64,000 nt of DNA from Rhytidiadelphus loreus (taxonomy: Eukaryota > Streptophyta > Bryopsida > Hypnales > Hylocomiaceae): NCBI GenBank assembly GCA_947034895.1, contig OX344764.1:35280935-35344934 (forward strand). Direction: 5' to 3'. The position numbers and the translations under genes were made by a program. The notes beneath the pieces are model-generated. The model saw only the letters and a list, made by a program, of their open reading frames with translations, was not told where the DNA came from and did no database searches. Numbering within the stretch: the first letter of the stretch is position 1; each line of letters starts with the position of its first letter. Below are positions 46,480 through 58,200 of this stretch, in pieces.

Positions 46480-46705
46480 ACATTCGTGACTCCACTCTAT
46501 AGGCAGTTTTGTAATTTTAGGACAGACCACTTCAGAAATTCCCAGAAATTACAGTTTTAGTCAAAAAATTATAATTCCACTTGGGTTTGATTCGTGAAAC
46601 AAGCATACACCTCTGAAAAATATGTGCCCCTCTTGGAGTTGACCCCAAGATATTCATATTGCAAATCAAGGTGATAATAGGCTTGTCTACCTTAAATGTT
46701 ATGAA
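46480..46705 (+). repeat. Dispersed repeat of about 220 bp, direct copy at 55930-56155
   Basis: Both copies share TGACTCCACTCTAT, TTCCACTTGGGTTTGATTC, TGAAAAATATGTGCCCCTCT and AATAGGCTTGTCTACCTTA. No coding capacity or terminal repeats were seen. Confidence 0.8.
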
Positions 46706-46709
46706 GTAG

Positions 46710-48085
46710 TTTTATTGGGTTAACACTTGTAGCCCTCCGTGTCCCTTTACAAACAAAATCTTCTCAATCTGTAAAGTGTAAATGACATGTCATGACATTG
46801 GTACGTATTGCTTGCAAGATCCTTTGTTAAGATAGTCCTCCCTTAAAATCTAGTACCAGCTCATCTCTTCTCTTGCATCGAAGTCTCCACTTAACTATTG
46901 AAAATTCACACACAAAGCACATAAAGCACTCTAGATAGGAAAATTCCACCCACAATACCACTGTAAAACAGACACCCGGCAACCCATTACTGCTTCAAGA
47001 ATGTTAATTAACTTATCCACTGATGCTCTCGTTTCGACACTTACCTTTACGATCATCTTGCTTTGCCGCTGTGTCTCCTTGTGTGGATTGCCCAAAGGCA
47101 TGACTGACTGACTGACTGAGGTTCCCAAACCCAACCATGTGGGACATCGATTGAAAAGGATCATGTGATTGAGAAGACATCGGACCAATGTGAAGTTAAA
47201 GGCTTTTCCTTTTTTGGAAGAATCAACCACTGTATTCAAATATTTTCACTGTTGTCGAGCTTCAAGAACACATTGGACCAATATGAAGGAAAGAGTTTCG
47301 TTTTTGAAATGATAAGCTCCTGGACAGTACAGTACAAGTGATGGTAGGTGATGAGTTTCACTGTTCCCAAGTTGCAAGATGATGGTGTATCACTATAGAT
47401 CTAGACTTGATTCCTACAGGGTTATCCTAGACTTAAACAAAATTATCTTAGACTACTTCGACTGCTCACAGCACGAGGAAATGGTAGGATTTGAATCATT
47501 TGTGCCAGAAACATACCACGATCGTTTAGGAATTTAATTTTGATAGGATCCCATTTCCCTCGGATGTATAAGTTCGACAACGAGTAACGTATCCTCGCAC
47601 CAACTTATGAATAATTGATAGACAAAGCCTGTCCTGGAACAACAAAATCTTAGTAGTTCACACTGATCTCATACTTGGATATTCACCTGTTCATTTGGTA
47701 CCTGCGGGCAAAAAATTGTACGAGTCTACCCTTCTACAGGCACGTCAAATCATTCAACAGGACGAAAATTGCAGAAATTGTCATTGCAGAAATTAATTAA
47801 AGGCTTAAACTCAAAGTGTTCAATGAGTCCTCTCAGGGCTCAACAACATTTCAATTGCAAATTTCTGTTAACAGATGTGCTGACGTTTGATGGATATTTC
47901 GGATTAGAGACCTCAAAATCCATTCAACCACCCAAATGCAATGTAAGATCTTGAAAATTCAATTTCATAACCAAATAGTAACATGAATGAGAGAACGTTT
48001 CCATACCTTACAAAAATATATTTGCTTCTAATATTTGCAAATACATCTAGGGCCATATCCAAAAAAAAAAGAGGTTGGGAACTGA
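46710..48085. other. Intergenic and 3' flank of the glycosyltransferase gene
   Basis: Contains a short (TGAC)n run at about 47099-47117. The minus-strand frame at 46931-47239 has no recognisable motif. No gene is called. Confidence 0.4.
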
Positions 48086-51000
48086 TCAAGATTCTCTCTT
48101 GATAAATTTCCCCTGTTGCTTCAATCGCATCACTTCTTCTTTGCTAGCCTGAACAGTGTGCCAGTTCAGTGTCGGTGAGAGTAAGCCGGCGGCAAGGCCG
48201 GGATGCCCAACAGCGACTAGCGTACTGAGGATGGGACCCAAGGTTTTCTCGTTAAGCAGACCACCGAGGGTTAAAAAGAACCAAACACCTTCATGAAAGG
48301 GAGTCAATTGGGTCATAAGGCGAACATCCAAACTTGAGTGCTTGAGGAAGAACCGCACACCATTCCGCCCTCTTTGTCTTTCCTGCTCAAAAAATAACAG
48401 TGTCAACGCTGTCATTCACAAGGGGACACCCAAATGCGCCAGGTGCTCTCATCCCTTACATCTCCTAAATCAATATGTAACTATTGTTGAAGAAACGGTT
48501 TAGAACATCTACCAAAACAACTTTGATCCCTCATAACTTTTGAATACGATATAAAAATGATGGATTCTTTGGTGAATTGAAACCTCCTTTCATTTTCCAA
48601 TTAAGAATAATAAAAATTTGACCAGTCTAATGATAGAAACTGCGCACAGTAGAAAAAGTGGCAGTTTTAGGTGTCCCTACCTTGGGTTCACTTTTCAGAT
48701 TGTCCACAACTTTACCATTCCTGTAATCACACGCTTAGGATACCGCTCATACCAGTATGTGGAATCGGGGGTGCACAACTCCAAATTCTCTAGCATAAAG
48801 TATTAGTCTAAAAATCTACCTGGTTGGTTAATTTTGTACTTCAAAACCTTCCCGAGATAATTTGGGGTCCCAAAGCTCTGAACACGACTCTGAAATTACC
48901 GAATTTGATCATCTGGTTTTAAATAATAAGTTCCAGCGTTTTCCACTACGGTGAAAAATTATGAGTTGTGCACCCCCGGGCCAAGTACTGGTATGAGCAT
49001 TATCCTGAGTCATGATCATTTAGCGTACCTTATACCAAAGATTGTCTGCTCCCTGATGAATTATCAGTTTAGAAGAAGTTCGCCAGTCCAATCTGAATTA
49101 CAGAGGTTTCGGTACAGTGTACATAGCCCATGAATATCCACTCGATTTCATAAGATCAGGGTGAGATTATGCATAACTTCAGTGGTGTGGAAGTCAGAAG
49201 GTCAAGAGTTTGATTTCAGCTGAATTCGTTATTTGCGGAGCGATTTTTTTCCTTTTTGAATTAGTTAGCGACGAACTCTAGTGCAAACTACGGTATGCAA
49301 AGCCTAACCCACCCAGAAGCTGAAGACATTGAAAGTACGAACCTGGTCAATCAGCTTCGGGATCTGATCCATCGAGAATGCTGGATGCCAGTGGTAGCCA
49401 ACAGCCACGGGAACATGCTGAATTCTAGCCCCCACCTGTTTCAATCTCACTGCACACAGGTTTCAGGCTAGAGATACAGAGCTTCAGATCAGCATGAAGC
49501 ATTTCCGTGTTGGATGGAATTTTGACACATTTGCTTCAGTGCCCACTGAGAAGGTGCCGAACATAGAAACATCATACGTACATCGCCATATACCATATCA
49601 TTCTGTTCAAATGTAACAGGAATTAAACAGTTTTCCTTACCCCCAAGCTCAAGGTCTTCCCATCCGTATTCACTAAAATCTACATCAAATGGACCCTCGG
49701 ACCCAGACGTCAGAAGGTTTCCAGCTTTCAGCAGCAGTCTCCTTGACAATGCGACATTTCCGGTGGCAAAAAACGCAGCTGAGTTGTCCTGCAAGACCCA
49801 ATGCCTTACGACTAACATACCCAATCTGAAATTAATTCAAAGCAATCCTTCTCTGTATCAAAGCGAACAGAAGGCATTGACGACAAAATTTGGATTGCCA
49901 ACAGTTCTTTGCAAACTCAACTGCAAAAAGATGTACTTCTTTCCTTACCCTACAAAACTCATGGTGCAGACCAACCATGAATTCGTTGCATAATCAAAAA
50001 ATCGAGTTAAGCTCTAAGATGAACGAACCGTTAGCTTGAACTTCTCGGACTTCGGATTATCGAAATTTGCAGTATTGACAACGCGGCCGTATGTGAAAGT
50101 GCAGTCATCTCCATGCTCAGTTCGGGCCTGCGAAAGAGCAGCTCCATGTTCTCGCAGAAAGTTTTTAGTCACAACAAGGTCGGAGTCTATAAAAACAATA
50201 ACAGATCCTCTTGCTTGCTGGATTCCCAAGTTCCTCGCTCTGGTTGCCCCTGTACAAAGCACCCTCTTCAAAGATTGGCCAAGCTACATTGAAATGAGAG
50301 TTCAAATATGATCCCAACCACCAAGTAGCGCCAATTAGCTAACTGGAATTGATTAGTTAGCAAATTGATGCGACTCCCACAAACTAACCTTGCAATGAAT
50401 TTATATCCATTTCCACTGTGTAACTTAACTCCCCCATTTATTCAAGTAAACTAATTGTGCCTACACTAATACTTTGAAGCGCTAAATCTGCCCACACCAA
50501 TCACGTAGTAGCAATTAGCTAAATTAGAACTTCCCATTACTTAGCTTGCAAGTGGAAGAACAGGTAATTTCCAACAAAATAATGAACCTGAACACCCCAG
50601 TTAGCCAATAAACACTACAGTACTTGGCTGGTGACGGAGGAGCCAAAGAAGAACAAGACATTCAACCAATGATTAAAAACAAAACAAAACATATGCAGTG
50701 CTTTTTCTTCAAGCTACCAAAAGCAGGTGTCAGAAGAGAAAACACTGATCCTATCTAGTGGCTTCTTCCAACTAAGCAAGTGAAATCTCGGCATGCAAAA
50801 GAGAATAATAAATGATACCTCCATGTTCCTGTCGAATAACTTTCACATGTGGAAACACAGGACTCGATTCAACTGAAGCATGTGGAACCCGAAACCCGAA
50901 ATTTTCACAGTTCGGAATCGTGTTGTCTAACTGTAGAAGATGTTCCAAAGTTCCATCGGTAGAGCCGTCGTCCACAACCACGACCTCATACTCTCTAATT

Positions 51001-51353
51001 CCACTGCGCTCGTACTCTTCTTGCTCTTCAAGTGCTTCCAAACACTTTGTGAGAATTGGAAGACGGTTGTACGTAGGAATTATGACACTCCACACTCCTC
51101 CCTTTGCATTGCTTGTCCTGGATGATTCAAATTCATTTCGAGCTAGCTCGGACGAGAAGCTGAGAACGGCAATAGTTTGGCTCAACGTGGCATTGCAGTG
51201 CAGTGCTGCAACCTTAGGTCTCAAAGAAACTGCACGAGACAGCACAGAGACAACTGCATGGTCTAGAATGCCTGGGGTCCTAGACTGTTGGGACTTACAA
51301 GAACCTGAGAAACAGGGGAACTGACCAAACCTCGGAAATATGGACGATGCCAT
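48086..51353 (-). CDS. Family 2 glycosyltransferase (GT-A fold), five exons, possibly plastid-targeted
   Basis: Exons: 51353-50819, 50249-50029, 49788-49641, 49449-49343 and 48382-48086, giving 435 residues with intact GT-AG introns and consistent phase. The enzyme family transfers a sugar from a nucleotide-sugar to an acceptor. The N-terminal 85 residues are Ser/Arg-rich and low in acidic residues, which fits a chloroplast transit peptide (inference). The core begins VWSVIIPTYNRLPILTKCL at 87. DDGSTDGT starts at 128, EHGGATRARNLGIQQARG spans the first junction, the metal-binding DSD is at 200-202, and GWEDLELG at 294-301 is the acceptor-side ED motif. The C-terminal part, from VGYHWHPAF on, is family-specific. 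Its layout is like bacterial and cyanobacterial GT2 enzymes. Acceptor and sugar are unknown. ATG at 51353 is chosen over an in-frame upstream Met four codons earlier. Confidence 0.9.
48736..49008. repeat. Inverted repeat with arms of about 46 bp inside the last glycosyltransferase intron
   Basis: Left arm 48736-48782 and right arm 48963-49008 match in reverse complement: GTTGTGCACCCCCG and TACTGGTATGAGC on the right against their complements on the left. About 180 bases lie between. Its position within the 960-base intron suggests a small element inserted there. Confidence 0.75.
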
Positions 51354-52160
51354 TATGAATTGCACAGAACATTGCAGCTACAACCTAATGATATTCCTGG
51401 CCCAACGCCTAGCCATCCATGAATCGAAAGCCCGGAAGCTCACATGCCCATGGGCAATGAACAATGCTGCTGACATGGTACAAATCGAAGTCAGGTGCTG
51501 GACAGCTAAACCAGACTCAAAAGCGCCACTTCATCAGACGCTCAATTGGCGCACATCCCCGTCATTAATATGCACCTGTTACCAAAGAAGTGATTTCAAA
51601 AATTGTCAAAAAAACTAAACTCTAAACCCTAATACCAACTAAACTTTAATCCATCATAACTTTGTCTAAATAATGCACTCTTCGATCCTCATTCATTCAT
51701 CAACAAGTGCATATAAAAAATATGGTAGGAACTAAATATAAGAACATATCATGAATTGAACTATGCTCAACAGCAAAAGTGTCGACCTCGGGTATCCCTA
51801 CCTGGAATGAAATTCACGTCTCAACTCAATTGAGAATTTCGAAGCTGGCACAACAATTTCACATATCAGAAAGACATCATCCATCGCAAGATAGTTTCAC
51901 AGGAATTGACTTATTCAGGTTATCGCAACTGAGACCCAAAACCTCCTTCTGAGCTTGGGATATTGTCAGCGAATTCGAACCCATAGATGACGTTTCGGAA
52001 CACAAATCTTGACAGAGAATCGTCACAATTGTTCGAACTGAGAGTATTACAACCACAAACTAAAAGCCATTACGGTACAAAACGGTGGCATTTGCACATT
52101 CTAGCTCCCGGTTTCGTAAACGGGGACCTATCAGTTCTGGAGAAGAGAACAGAACAAAAC
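51354..52160. other. 5' flank of the glycosyltransferase gene, no further gene
   Basis: The expected promoter or leader of the minus-strand glycosyltransferase lies here. An ACTCTAAACCCTAAT motif occurs at about 51618. No TATA box could be assigned. Confidence 0.35.
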
Positions 52161-52163
52161 TGC

Positions 52164-52191
52164 AACCCTAAAACCCTAAACCCTAACCCTG
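52164..52191. repeat. Short telomere-like CCCTAAA tract
   Basis: AACCCTAAAACCCTAAACCC and a following TAACCCT form about three imperfect plant-telomere units (TTTAGGG on the other strand). A second copy, GAACCCTAAACCCTAATC, is at about 52340. Such telo-boxes are common in plant promoters and leaders, and they also occur as relics of repaired breaks. Confidence 0.7.
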
Positions 52192-52359
52192 CAGAATTTT
52201 GCATGAATGAGTGAATTGGAGGCCCCCCACCCCAGCTTCCGAAAAGCTGCTGCCATGGTGAGAGCGAAGAGCTGGTGTCGCAGGTGCAGCAACATCATCG
52301 CCAGAGGCACTAATTGCCTTGGTACTCATGCTCTTGTTTGAACCCTAAACCCTAATCGT

Positions 52360-53755
52360 CATGACCAAAATTCCCTCGGAATCGGTTTGGTTCTTTCTCA
52401 TTGTCATTTGTGGGCGTCAGGGTTGATAATTGGAAGCAAAGGAGCAAGTAAACTCCGTCTGTCCCATTTGGCACCTACAGTCTAACTGAACTGGATCAAT
52501 CATCCATGACAGAGGGCTTTTTCAATAAATGACATTCGGCTACATTAGGTTGAGTTAATGGCCACAATCAATGATGGTAATGGAATGATTAGTGACTGCA
52601 ATAGGAACTTTCACTTTCGTAGTGTGAATGTACTGTACATTCATCATAGGAAGTGATTTTTTTTAGGCCTTTAGTAAAGCACCTCCACTCTTTCATTGGT
52701 AAGAAGCCTAGCCTAGTCTATAGTGAGCCCCGCCTCCTAGATCTCCCCAACTACAGACGCACCCAAGAAAAGAAAGAGATTGTCCTCTGTAAAATGAGCC
52801 CTCAACTCCCCATTGTCACGAACCCTCCCATCTCTTCACTAAGCTTGGATTTTTAGAGGTCTAACAATGTTTTATAAACGCTTTTTTGAAAAGTTTAACA
52901 ATTGTAGCAACTCCCACCCATGAGAGTGCAAAGCAAGCAAATCCGCAATGGATAATCATATTGAGTACAACAGAGATATCGACAGAAAGAGTGGAGCACT
53001 ACTTTGTTGGTGGAGCTCCAAAGGACAATTAAACCCGCAAAAAAGCCCATTTTAGCAAGACAATTTCTCACTGAAAGGTTGGTGGAGATCCTCTCACGTT
53101 GTGACCATGTCAGTGACTACTTTAGGTGAGTGAAGATGACCATTGCAGATACACTTTTTTGTTGTTGGTTTCGAGGTACTAATCTAGAGTGATTCTTTTG
53201 ACCCAATTGGGAAGCAACACTTCAGAAATTCATAACAGATTCATGCTTAGTCCAAACACTAAAGTTTCAATTGCTCTCTCCCTCCCCCATGTCTAACATT
53301 TTGTCTTTTTATGTGGAATTTTTTTTGAAATTTTCAACAATGCTGACAGAGCAAAACCCAGTCAGTCATTCTGCCTGTCCTGTCCTATCCTAAGCTGGTT
53401 CGTGGTTAGCTTGGACTGAATTCTTGGAGTTCTTGTCAGCTCTCCAAACCCATTGAGACTCCCCAGACAATAATTGCTTCCGAACTACTGCAGCAGTCAG
53501 TCCGAGCACTACTTTCCATACACCGCACATTCAAGCATCGCGCAGGAGTGGGAGAGGAGAGAGAGAAAGAGAGTACCATTGAACCGGTAACTTAGAGGCC
53601 GTGCACATGAAAATGCCAAACTAAAAACTTATCCCCTGCACTGCTCTGCATTGCTGGCTTCGAAACAGTCTCCCGGAGCTACAGAATGACGTACGTTGCC
53701 TGCTCTTGCAGTGGGTACCCCCCTCCCCAAAAACACCACCGACACTTTTTGCTTC
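52360..53755. other. Intergenic, no supported gene
   Basis: Mixed composition with a short GA microsatellite (GAGAGAGAGAAAGAGAG) near 53552. No frame carries a recognisable motif. Confidence 0.35.
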
Positions 53756-53756
53756 T

Positions 53757-54306
53757 GCGCCTAGTTAACTATTATTAGAGTGATCAAATTTTCATTGATT
53801 TTCTTGTTGGCACTTGAAAGGAGGTTCCAATGCACCAAAGAACGGGACATTCGGATATTGTATGCAAAAGTTAGGAGGGAACAAAGTTTGATTTTAAAAT
53901 AGTTTCTTCTAATATATGCTTAGGTACGTAATTGATTTTGGAGATGTACACAAAGTGAAGATGGCAATTGAGGGTCACTGATGGTGCATTTGGGAGGGGG
54001 CCACCTTAAGCACCTACAACTTTGAAACTTGATACAAACTTCAACAATCATTTAAGGTGTGTACCCCTAAACCATCACCACTTTTGCTATTGTGTCTATT
54101 TACTATTATTAGAATGGTCAAATTTTTGTATTCTCTTGTTGGCAAGTGAAACTGGAGGTTCTGACGCACCAAAGAACATGACATTTGGATATCGTATGCA
54201 AAAGTTAGAAAGGGTAAAAAAAAATTTGGATAGAGGTTCTAAAATCGTTTCTTCAGAATACATAGATATTGATTTTGGAGATATACACATAGTGATGATG
54301 CCAAGT
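53757..54306 (+). repeat. Tandem duplication of about 220 bp
   Basis: Copy one at about 53757-53990 and copy two at about 54087-54306 share CTATTATTAGA(G/A)TG(A/G)TCAAATTTT, TGACGCACCAAAGAAC-like, GGATATTGTATGCAAAAGTTAG and ATTGATTTTGGAGAT. A related inverted trace lies near 48550-48600. No gene. Confidence 0.7.
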
Positions 54307-54434
54307 ATAGTCAACGTGTGATTTTGGGTTTATCTACCTTGAGGTAGGATGATTAGTTGTCATCCCTTTTGGTTCTTACATATATTTAGATTAATCATAA
54401 TTACAATTTTGGAGATAATAGTGCAGCAAATTAA

Positions 54435-55338
54435 CCCCTAAAGGACCAGGGCCGTTCTTTTGTCAAAAAATACTCAAAACTGTCATTTTTGCTGCATTCA
54501 TCCAAAAAAACAAAAAAAATACTTTTTTTAGAACCTAACCTTCGGATCTTGTACTTTACTAGTCTAGTATCATGTGGTAAAAATTTCATGGAGTTTGACC
54601 ATACAGATTGGAAGATATTAGCATTCAAAGTTGAAAAAAGAAAGTTTTTTTCAAATGACTTTGAATGCCATTTGGGGAAAAAAATTACACAATGGACCTT
54701 GAATTTAAAACTTTTTGTGTTGAAGAATTGAGTTGAAAGTCTAGAAAAAAAAATAAAAAAAACACATGATTGATTTTCATTCTTTAAAAAATTGTTCAAT
54801 AGAAGTAGGTCCAAGATTGAAAGAAAAACTAAATCTTTAATAGCTCTAAAATGGGATTGAAACACAATAATCTCAACGGTGACATTGTTCTAAATAGAAA
54901 AGTTAACCTTGTCAAAAAAAAAATTGTGAAAAATTGTGAAAATTGCATTCAGAATTGAATCCTATAAGTTATTTTTTCAAGAAGATGCTCAAATTGCCCG
55001 AAAAACAAGATTGTTCATAACTTTCACATTACTAATCCAAATGGAATGAATCAAAGCTTCACATGTAGACAAAAATATGATCTTTAAGAAGGAAAAAATT
55101 AAAAAATTAATTTCAAATTTTTGTAGATTTATTTTTCTGCCCGGTGACGTGTAAATTATATTTAAGATGCTATAACTTTTGCTCTCGGGCACCAATTGAA
55201 ATAAAATTTATATTCCCACGAAGCTCATAAGTTTTCCTATCTTATGAGAAAGTTTAAAAAAAATTCACTGAAAATTGAGATCATAGGAACTTGCCCGAAA
55301 TCCATTTTGTCCCCCGAGGGGACAATGGTCCTTAGGGG
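54435..55338. mobile_element. TTAA-flanked non-autonomous element, 904 bp, best-preserved copy
   Basis: Flanked by TTAA at 54431-54434 and 55339-55342. The termini are CCCCTAAAGGACC and GGTCCTTAGGGG, inverted with one missing base. The right interior GCCCGAAATCCATTTTGTCCC is the reverse complement of the left-end block of the 8.1 and 22.2 kb copies, so this copy lies in the opposite orientation. No frame resembles a transposase. Confidence 0.8.
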
Positions 55339-55424
55339 TTAAAAAGATTTTTCACATACATTTCTTTTAGTCCACTCATTTTTTAGGGGAAGATGTGACA
55401 TATTTTAAGTAGTCAAAGCAAAAA

Positions 55425-55425
55425 C

Positions 55426-55456
<31 letters not shown>

Positions 55457-55480
55457 ATTTTATTTTATTTTTTTTCTTAT
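55425..55480. repeat. (TA)n followed by a T-rich tract
   Basis: ATATATATATATATA runs directly into about 18 T residues and TTTTATTTTATTTTATT. Low-complexity sequence; it could be the tail of a retroposed element, but no body was identified. 55480-55925 holds no supported feature. Confidence 0.7.
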
Positions 55481-55929
55481 TTTTCCATTACTATCCCTAT
55501 AAGGGGACTATTCATGTCCCTTTTGAATGCTTATGTGGTTCTCCTCATTTCCAACATTGTTGGACTTGTAATCCCAAAACATCCCTTTTAAGATTATGGA
55601 ATAATGAATAAATCTTTTGCCATGGATAGAAATCGCATAGCAGTGTTCATAAAATTCATAATTTTTCATTCTAATTCCAAACCTTTTACCTCCAATTTCA
55701 AACTACTTGTAATAATGTGAAGCCTTATAATTTTTGATAGAATGCAAGAGGACACAGTTGGATCTACAGTGGCTAAACGTTCTTACGCTTGCAATAGTGT
55801 AGTAACAGAGATAGGGAAGATGCATATTGGAAATAAGATCATTTTATCCTCCTTTTATTTAGCTTAGGGATAGAACACAACATCTTAAACCTCCATAAGT
55901 GCCATTGGATATGTGGGAGAGAGAAATTA

Positions 55930-56155
55930 TGGGTTGTTTATAGGATATTCATGACTCCACTCTATGTAAAATTTCTAGGGCAAATCACTTCAAAAATTCA
56001 CAGAAATTTCAATTTTAATCAAAAAATTACAATTCCACTTGGGTTTGATTCATGAGACAAGCGCACAACTTTGAAAAATATGTGCCCCTCTTGGAATTGG
56101 CCCCAAGTTATTCAAATTGCTAATTTGCATGGTAATAGGCTTGTCTACCTTATAT
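55930..56155 (+). repeat. Dispersed repeat, copy of 46480-46705
   Basis: See the 46480 entry. The copies diverge mainly in a short stretch after TGACTCCACTCTAT. Orientation is the same. Confidence 0.8.
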
Positions 56156-56409
56156 AGTTGTAGACTTACTATAGCATGTCACTTGCAAGAGAAACAAGAA
56201 TCTTGCCAGTTTTTTCAAACACGGAGTAAGGTAACAGGACCATAAATCAACCATTTAAGAGCTGGAACTGATTTCGGGGGAGGTGAAACTCCTTGAAATA
56301 TTTCAGTAATTATCCTTGAAAGACAAGTGGAATTGGCATCTAACCCAAGTTGTTTCATATGCTTTGGAGCTTTCTGGAATTAGTTATGAATTTTTGAAGT
56401 TCAAATGTA

Positions 56410-56528
56410 GTGGACTCTAAAATCGCCCACCTCTTGAAATGTAAACTATTTGTACATTGCTGATACAATGAAAAAGCAACATGTAAAAATAGTGTACATT
56501 TCAAAAGGTGGACGATTTCAGAGCCTGA
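56410..56528. repeat. Inverted repeat with arms of about 44 bp
   Basis: Left arm 56410-56453 (CTAAAATCGCCCACCTCTTG...) pairs with right arm 56485-56528 (...AAAAGGTGGACGATTTCAGAG) with a few mismatches; the loop is about 31 bases. The size is like a small MITE or a pre-miRNA-type hairpin. Confidence 0.75.
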
Positions 56529-56705
56529 GCCCTTTATGGACATGTTACCTTAACCTTGGACTGCTGCCAATGCCATTTTGTGGCATTTGGATGACAGTCC
56601 ATGGTCATTTGAAGACCTTAACCCATGGGATTTCATCCAATTTTTTTTCATGACCTTTCATGTTGAGTTAGGGAGAGTATCCAATTGAATGAGTTTTTAT
56701 TCTAA

Positions 56706-56814
56706 CTACACTGAATAGTGAAATTAGGTTGCCCCACACTAATTTCTGATATCTAACACTTTCAGACATGGTCAACTATAGTCTGGGGCAACCTAATTTC
56801 ACTATTCAGTGTAG
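56706..56814. repeat. Perfect 30-bp inverted repeat hairpin, 109 bp in all
   Basis: CTACACTGAATAGTGAAATT begins the left arm (56706-56735), and the right arm (56785-56814) is its exact 30-base complement, ending CACTATTCAGTGTAG. The loop is 49 bases. Perfect arms suggest recent origin or selection. The flanks do not show an obvious target-site duplication. Confidence 0.9.
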
Positions 56815-56819
56815 TGTTT

Positions 56820-58200
56820 ATTTTTATGTATTTGAGAAGTAATTCAAAAAAACAGATGGCAAAATTTGTCATTTTAGTGTATTTTGCTCCCCGCTCTAAA
56901 TCTGAAATTTCTCCACAAAAATGGTATTCTTTGAGTTCAACTAATGAAATGAAGGCCCTCTATTCTAGTTTCTACTCCAGCTTGAATTTTGGAAAAATTC
57001 TTAATATTGAATATTTTATTGCAATATGCAATTTGGATGTATTTTCAATGTCTATTGATTTCTAATTATAGAAGTACATGGGAAATGATTTTGCACCATG
57101 ATGTTTGTCACTGTAATGTACACACATGGTGAAATTTTCAGATTTTCTGGAATAATTTCTATTTGATGTGATTTTTTCTTCACTTTCTCTTCAAAAATTC
57201 TCATAAAAAGCATTTTTTCTCAAAAAAATCTCAATTTTTTTTGAGAGTGGAGAAGACATGTGATTTCATCTCTGAAAAATAAATATAATTTTTTACATAC
57301 AAATCTAGGTCAAAAATGACAACAAACTGAGTGATGAGCAAGGAGGCTTGAAAACAGTGGTTATAGGTCTGTCCTTTAAGGGTTAAACAACAATACCGGC
57401 CCACTTGTAAAACTCTTCATCAGACCAGCAGTAGTAGTCAATGCACAGATATCAATTAGAATGCTTTCAATTGGCACGTGCACATTACAAAACATTAATT
57501 CCCTCCCACCAACTAAAGCTGCTTGGACTGACCAAAGCCAGCTGTCTGAAAAAAACAAGCACACACAACAAAAAATCCTCACTGCCGTGTACAACTGAAA
57601 AAAGTTCAGTTTCGGGTATCTTTATTATAGTTATTACTGGTATTAATCCAAACACAGCCAGATGCAATCAGTCACTCTGGTACAATTTTCAATCCTATAT
57701 TTATATGTCACAAAACAAACCAATCTTAACACTATTCTACAGTCAGCTACAATTAATATTATATCAAACGCTAAAAAAGCTCGATCGTCATATCGAACCA
57801 GACTCAAATCTCGAACTTTTAGACTATCCAAGCAATAACTAAGCTTACACTCACTTCTACACACGCATCTTCCAATATCTACACTTCCCTCACTGCCGTC
57901 AATTTCAAGTCACTCGTAGCTAGAAATACAAGGTAAACAGTACCGACTGAAGATCACATCGACAAAACCGCCTAACTAACTTAAGCTAATGAGATTGAAC
58001 CCTACCTTAGTTAAACTCTAGCTGGGCTGTATGTTATGAAACCACAGACTCGATCGAGAGCGCCCAAGAAACTCAACCTGTGTATAAAATACAACCATAA
58101 GGAAACTACTGTAATTAAGTACTAAAACCTCTTAAGCCATATTGAAATTCAACCGAGAATTTTGGTAAATAATTAGGGGCTAGCTGGCCAACTATCGATC
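56820..58200. other. Intergenic and 3' flank of the LEA_2 gene
   Basis: Contains a TTAA-type right terminus GTCCTTTAAGGG then TTAA near 57373-57388, without an identified left end. The part near 58200 is the probable 3' untranslated region of the minus-strand LEA_2 gene. No other gene was found. Confidence 0.4.
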
